Shown here: positions 63,093-64,000 of the stretch, piece after piece
Position numbering within the stretch: position 1 is the stretch's first letter
How the letters are laid out: the number at the start of each line of letters is the position of its first letter
DNA from: Marinilabiliaceae bacterium ANBcel2
Lineage (GTDB): Bacteria > Bacteroidota > Bacteroidia > Bacteroidales > Marinilabiliaceae
Direction: 5' to 3'
Length of the DNA: 64,000 nucleotides
NCBI GenBank assembly: GCA_029688995.1
Contig: JARULA010000004.1
Span: 167,566-231,565, forward strand
Position numbers and translations under genes: made by a program
The notes under the pieces: generated by a model
The model's database searches: none
Told to the model about the DNA's origin: nothing
The model's input: the letters and a program-made list of their open reading frames with translations, nothing else

Positions 63093-63470
63093 TTATTTTG
63101 CTAATATGCTTTTTAATAATATTGGTCCCCAAAAAAGATATGATGTGGTAATTAAGAAAAACATAAAAGTAAGCAAAATTGATAGCTTGTGGTTATTATA
63201 AAACTTCGGTTTTTCTTTAACTAATCGCTTTCCTTTTCCTGACCTATAAAACACCAAATAATTTACAACCATTATCATAACGAATAAACCTGCCATTATG
63301 TAATTCGACATGTTATAATTAGCCACAGAAGCGGCTATTATGCTCAATAATCCATTTACTAAAAGTGATAATGAAAAACTTAAAGTAAAAACAACTGTTG
63401 AATGTGGCTGATTGTCTGGCAATACCTTTGTATAAAAAAGATAATAGTAATAATAAAATACATTCATCAT
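63093..63470 (-). CDS. Membrane immunity-like protein of the Rhs toxin
   Basis: A 125-residue protein with three hydrophobic segments (VVFTLSFSLSLLVNGLLSII, IMAGLFVMIMVVNYLVFY, LSILLTFMFFLITTSYLFWG). Its ATG at 63470 overlaps the toxin stop (ATGA), so it is translated with the toxin. It is related to the immunity-like proteins of the duplicated block: the middle part VVNYLVFYRSGKGKRLVKE aligns with VVNYFLFIHRGNYRSIVKE. Position, size and coupling mark it as the cognate immunity protein; its membrane location suggests the toxin acts on or at the inner membrane. The role is inferred. Confidence 0.75.
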   Translation of the reverse strand: MMNVFYYYYYLFYTKVLPDNQPHSTVVFTLSFSLSLLVNGLLSIIAASVANYNMSNYIMAGLFVMIMVVNYLVFYRSGKGKRLVKEKPKFYNNHKLSILLTFMFFLITTSYLFWGPILLKSILAK

Positions 63471-64000
63471 GGCTTGTAATTTTGATAGAAATAATACCAA
63501 AGGGCTTCATTGGATTGCGATGGTGCACCGACTTTATTTTCCCAATGATTGTACCAGAAATTAAACTTAACTCTCTGATACCATCCCATATTTGTAACAC
63601 CACGTCCAAGTTCCCATCCAACTCCCCAGGCAGCTCCATAGATTCCACCAAGTACTGAGTAAGCATTTGTTCCCTGTTCTGCAGCCATCCATCCTGTATC
63701 CATCTCTCCAGCAGCATAATCGCGCTGAATTGAAAAAGCATTCCAACCACCTAAAGCACGGCCACCCCACTTAATAGCATTTGAGGTTGATTTTCCAAAC
63801 TTGTTCTTACCACCTGCAATACCATTTCCACCCCAAGTTTGCTTGTATATTTTCAAGTTTTTACCCATCCATGTACCGTATGTTTTACTATAGTACATTT
63901 CGCTTGCTGTAGATGCAGCAGCACCTGCGTAAGCCTCCCATCCCGGACCTCCCCCGTTTGCGGCAACACCAGTATAAGCATTCCTATAGCCTATCTCTTC
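63467..64000 (-). CDS. C-terminal part of an Rhs/YD-type polymorphic toxin (cut by window edge)
   Basis: The frame is open from the right edge to a TGA at 63467 and gives 177 residues, starting EEIGYRNAYTGVAANGGGPG. This is the end of the Rhs core followed by a variable toxin tail. The tail has GTWMGKNLKIYKQTWGGNG, then a glycine- and aromatic-rich stretch (YSVLGGIYGAAWGVGWELG) and ends YYFYQNYKP. It shares the G-[ST]-W-x-G-x-N ... W-G-G-N block and a glycine-rich hydrophobic part with the tails at 59595 and 62229, so they form one toxin family. No nuclease motif is visible. The Rhs repeats and N-terminus lie beyond 64000. Confidence 0.8.
   Translation of the reverse strand, partial: EEIGYRNAYTGVAANGGGPGWEAYAGAAASTASEMYYSKTYGTWMGKNLKIYKQTWGGNGIAGGKNKFGKSTSNAIKWGGRALGGWNAFSIQRDYAAGEMDTGWMAAEQGTNAYSVLGGIYGAAWGVGWELGRGVTNMGWYQRVKFNFWYNHWENKVGAPSQSNEALWYYFYQNYKP

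Overview
The window is AT-rich chromosomal DNA of a Bacteroidota bacterium, most likely an anaerobic or facultative member of the Bacteroidales/Marinilabiliales side of the phylum. Supporting signs: a long six-domain ribosomal protein S1; few Shine-Dalgarno-like sites; several TAnnTTTG promoter elements of the Bacteroidota type; tRNA genes without an encoded CCA; and gene families and neighbourhoods typical of the phylum (DUF3822 next to rsmD, folP next to cdaA, DoxX next to tpiA, rnz next to a STAS protein). The genus cannot be fixed from the sequence.

Positions 1-56800 are an ordinary core chromosome. In order they hold: a minus-strand group rpsA-STAS-rnz-guaA (guaA runs off the left edge); a nucleotide-sugar operon for UDP-glucuronate, UDP-xylose and dTDP-L-rhamnose precursors ending in a phosphohexomutase (4467-10859); a RecD-like helicase, DUF3822 and rsmD; three identical tRNA-Asp genes; pyk, aroQ, xerD and pckA; a folP-cdaA-epimerase group; DoxX-tpiA; prmA and a very large secreted protein of unknown function (25808-30223); a queuosine-precursor operon queC-queE-queF behind a preQ1-I riboswitch; a Crp/Fnr regulator divergent from an Fe-S protein across a perfect dyad, followed by nrfHA for nitrite ammonification; a protein with two FemAB-like halves; a stand-alone trpB; a sugar kinase with an MFS transporter; rplS; an AsmA-like protein; a SulP transporter; PhzF; two tRNA pairs (Trp-Ser and Gly-Leu); a GH16-fold protein without its catalytic residues; and a DUF418 protein.

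Positions 56800-64000 are accessory DNA with a different texture. Read on the minus strand from the right edge, it starts with the C-terminal end of a large Rhs/YD-type polymorphic toxin and its small membrane immunity protein, joined by an ATGA overlap. A displaced ('orphan') Rhs core fragment with a second, related toxin tail and immunity gene follows. That second module lies in a 2626-bp block present twice in direct orientation (57461-60086 and 60095-62720, separated by 8 bp). Each copy also carries a truncated CHC2-zinc/toprim primase, an XRE regulator and a ParE/RelE-type toxin-antitoxin pair. An IS3-family orfA remnant and a 19-bp inverted repeat resembling fused IS ends show past transposition. 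The two toxin tails and the two immunity proteins are related to each other, so the locus looks like a toxin/immunity family diversifying by cassette displacement and tandem duplication. This is the most interesting part of the window.
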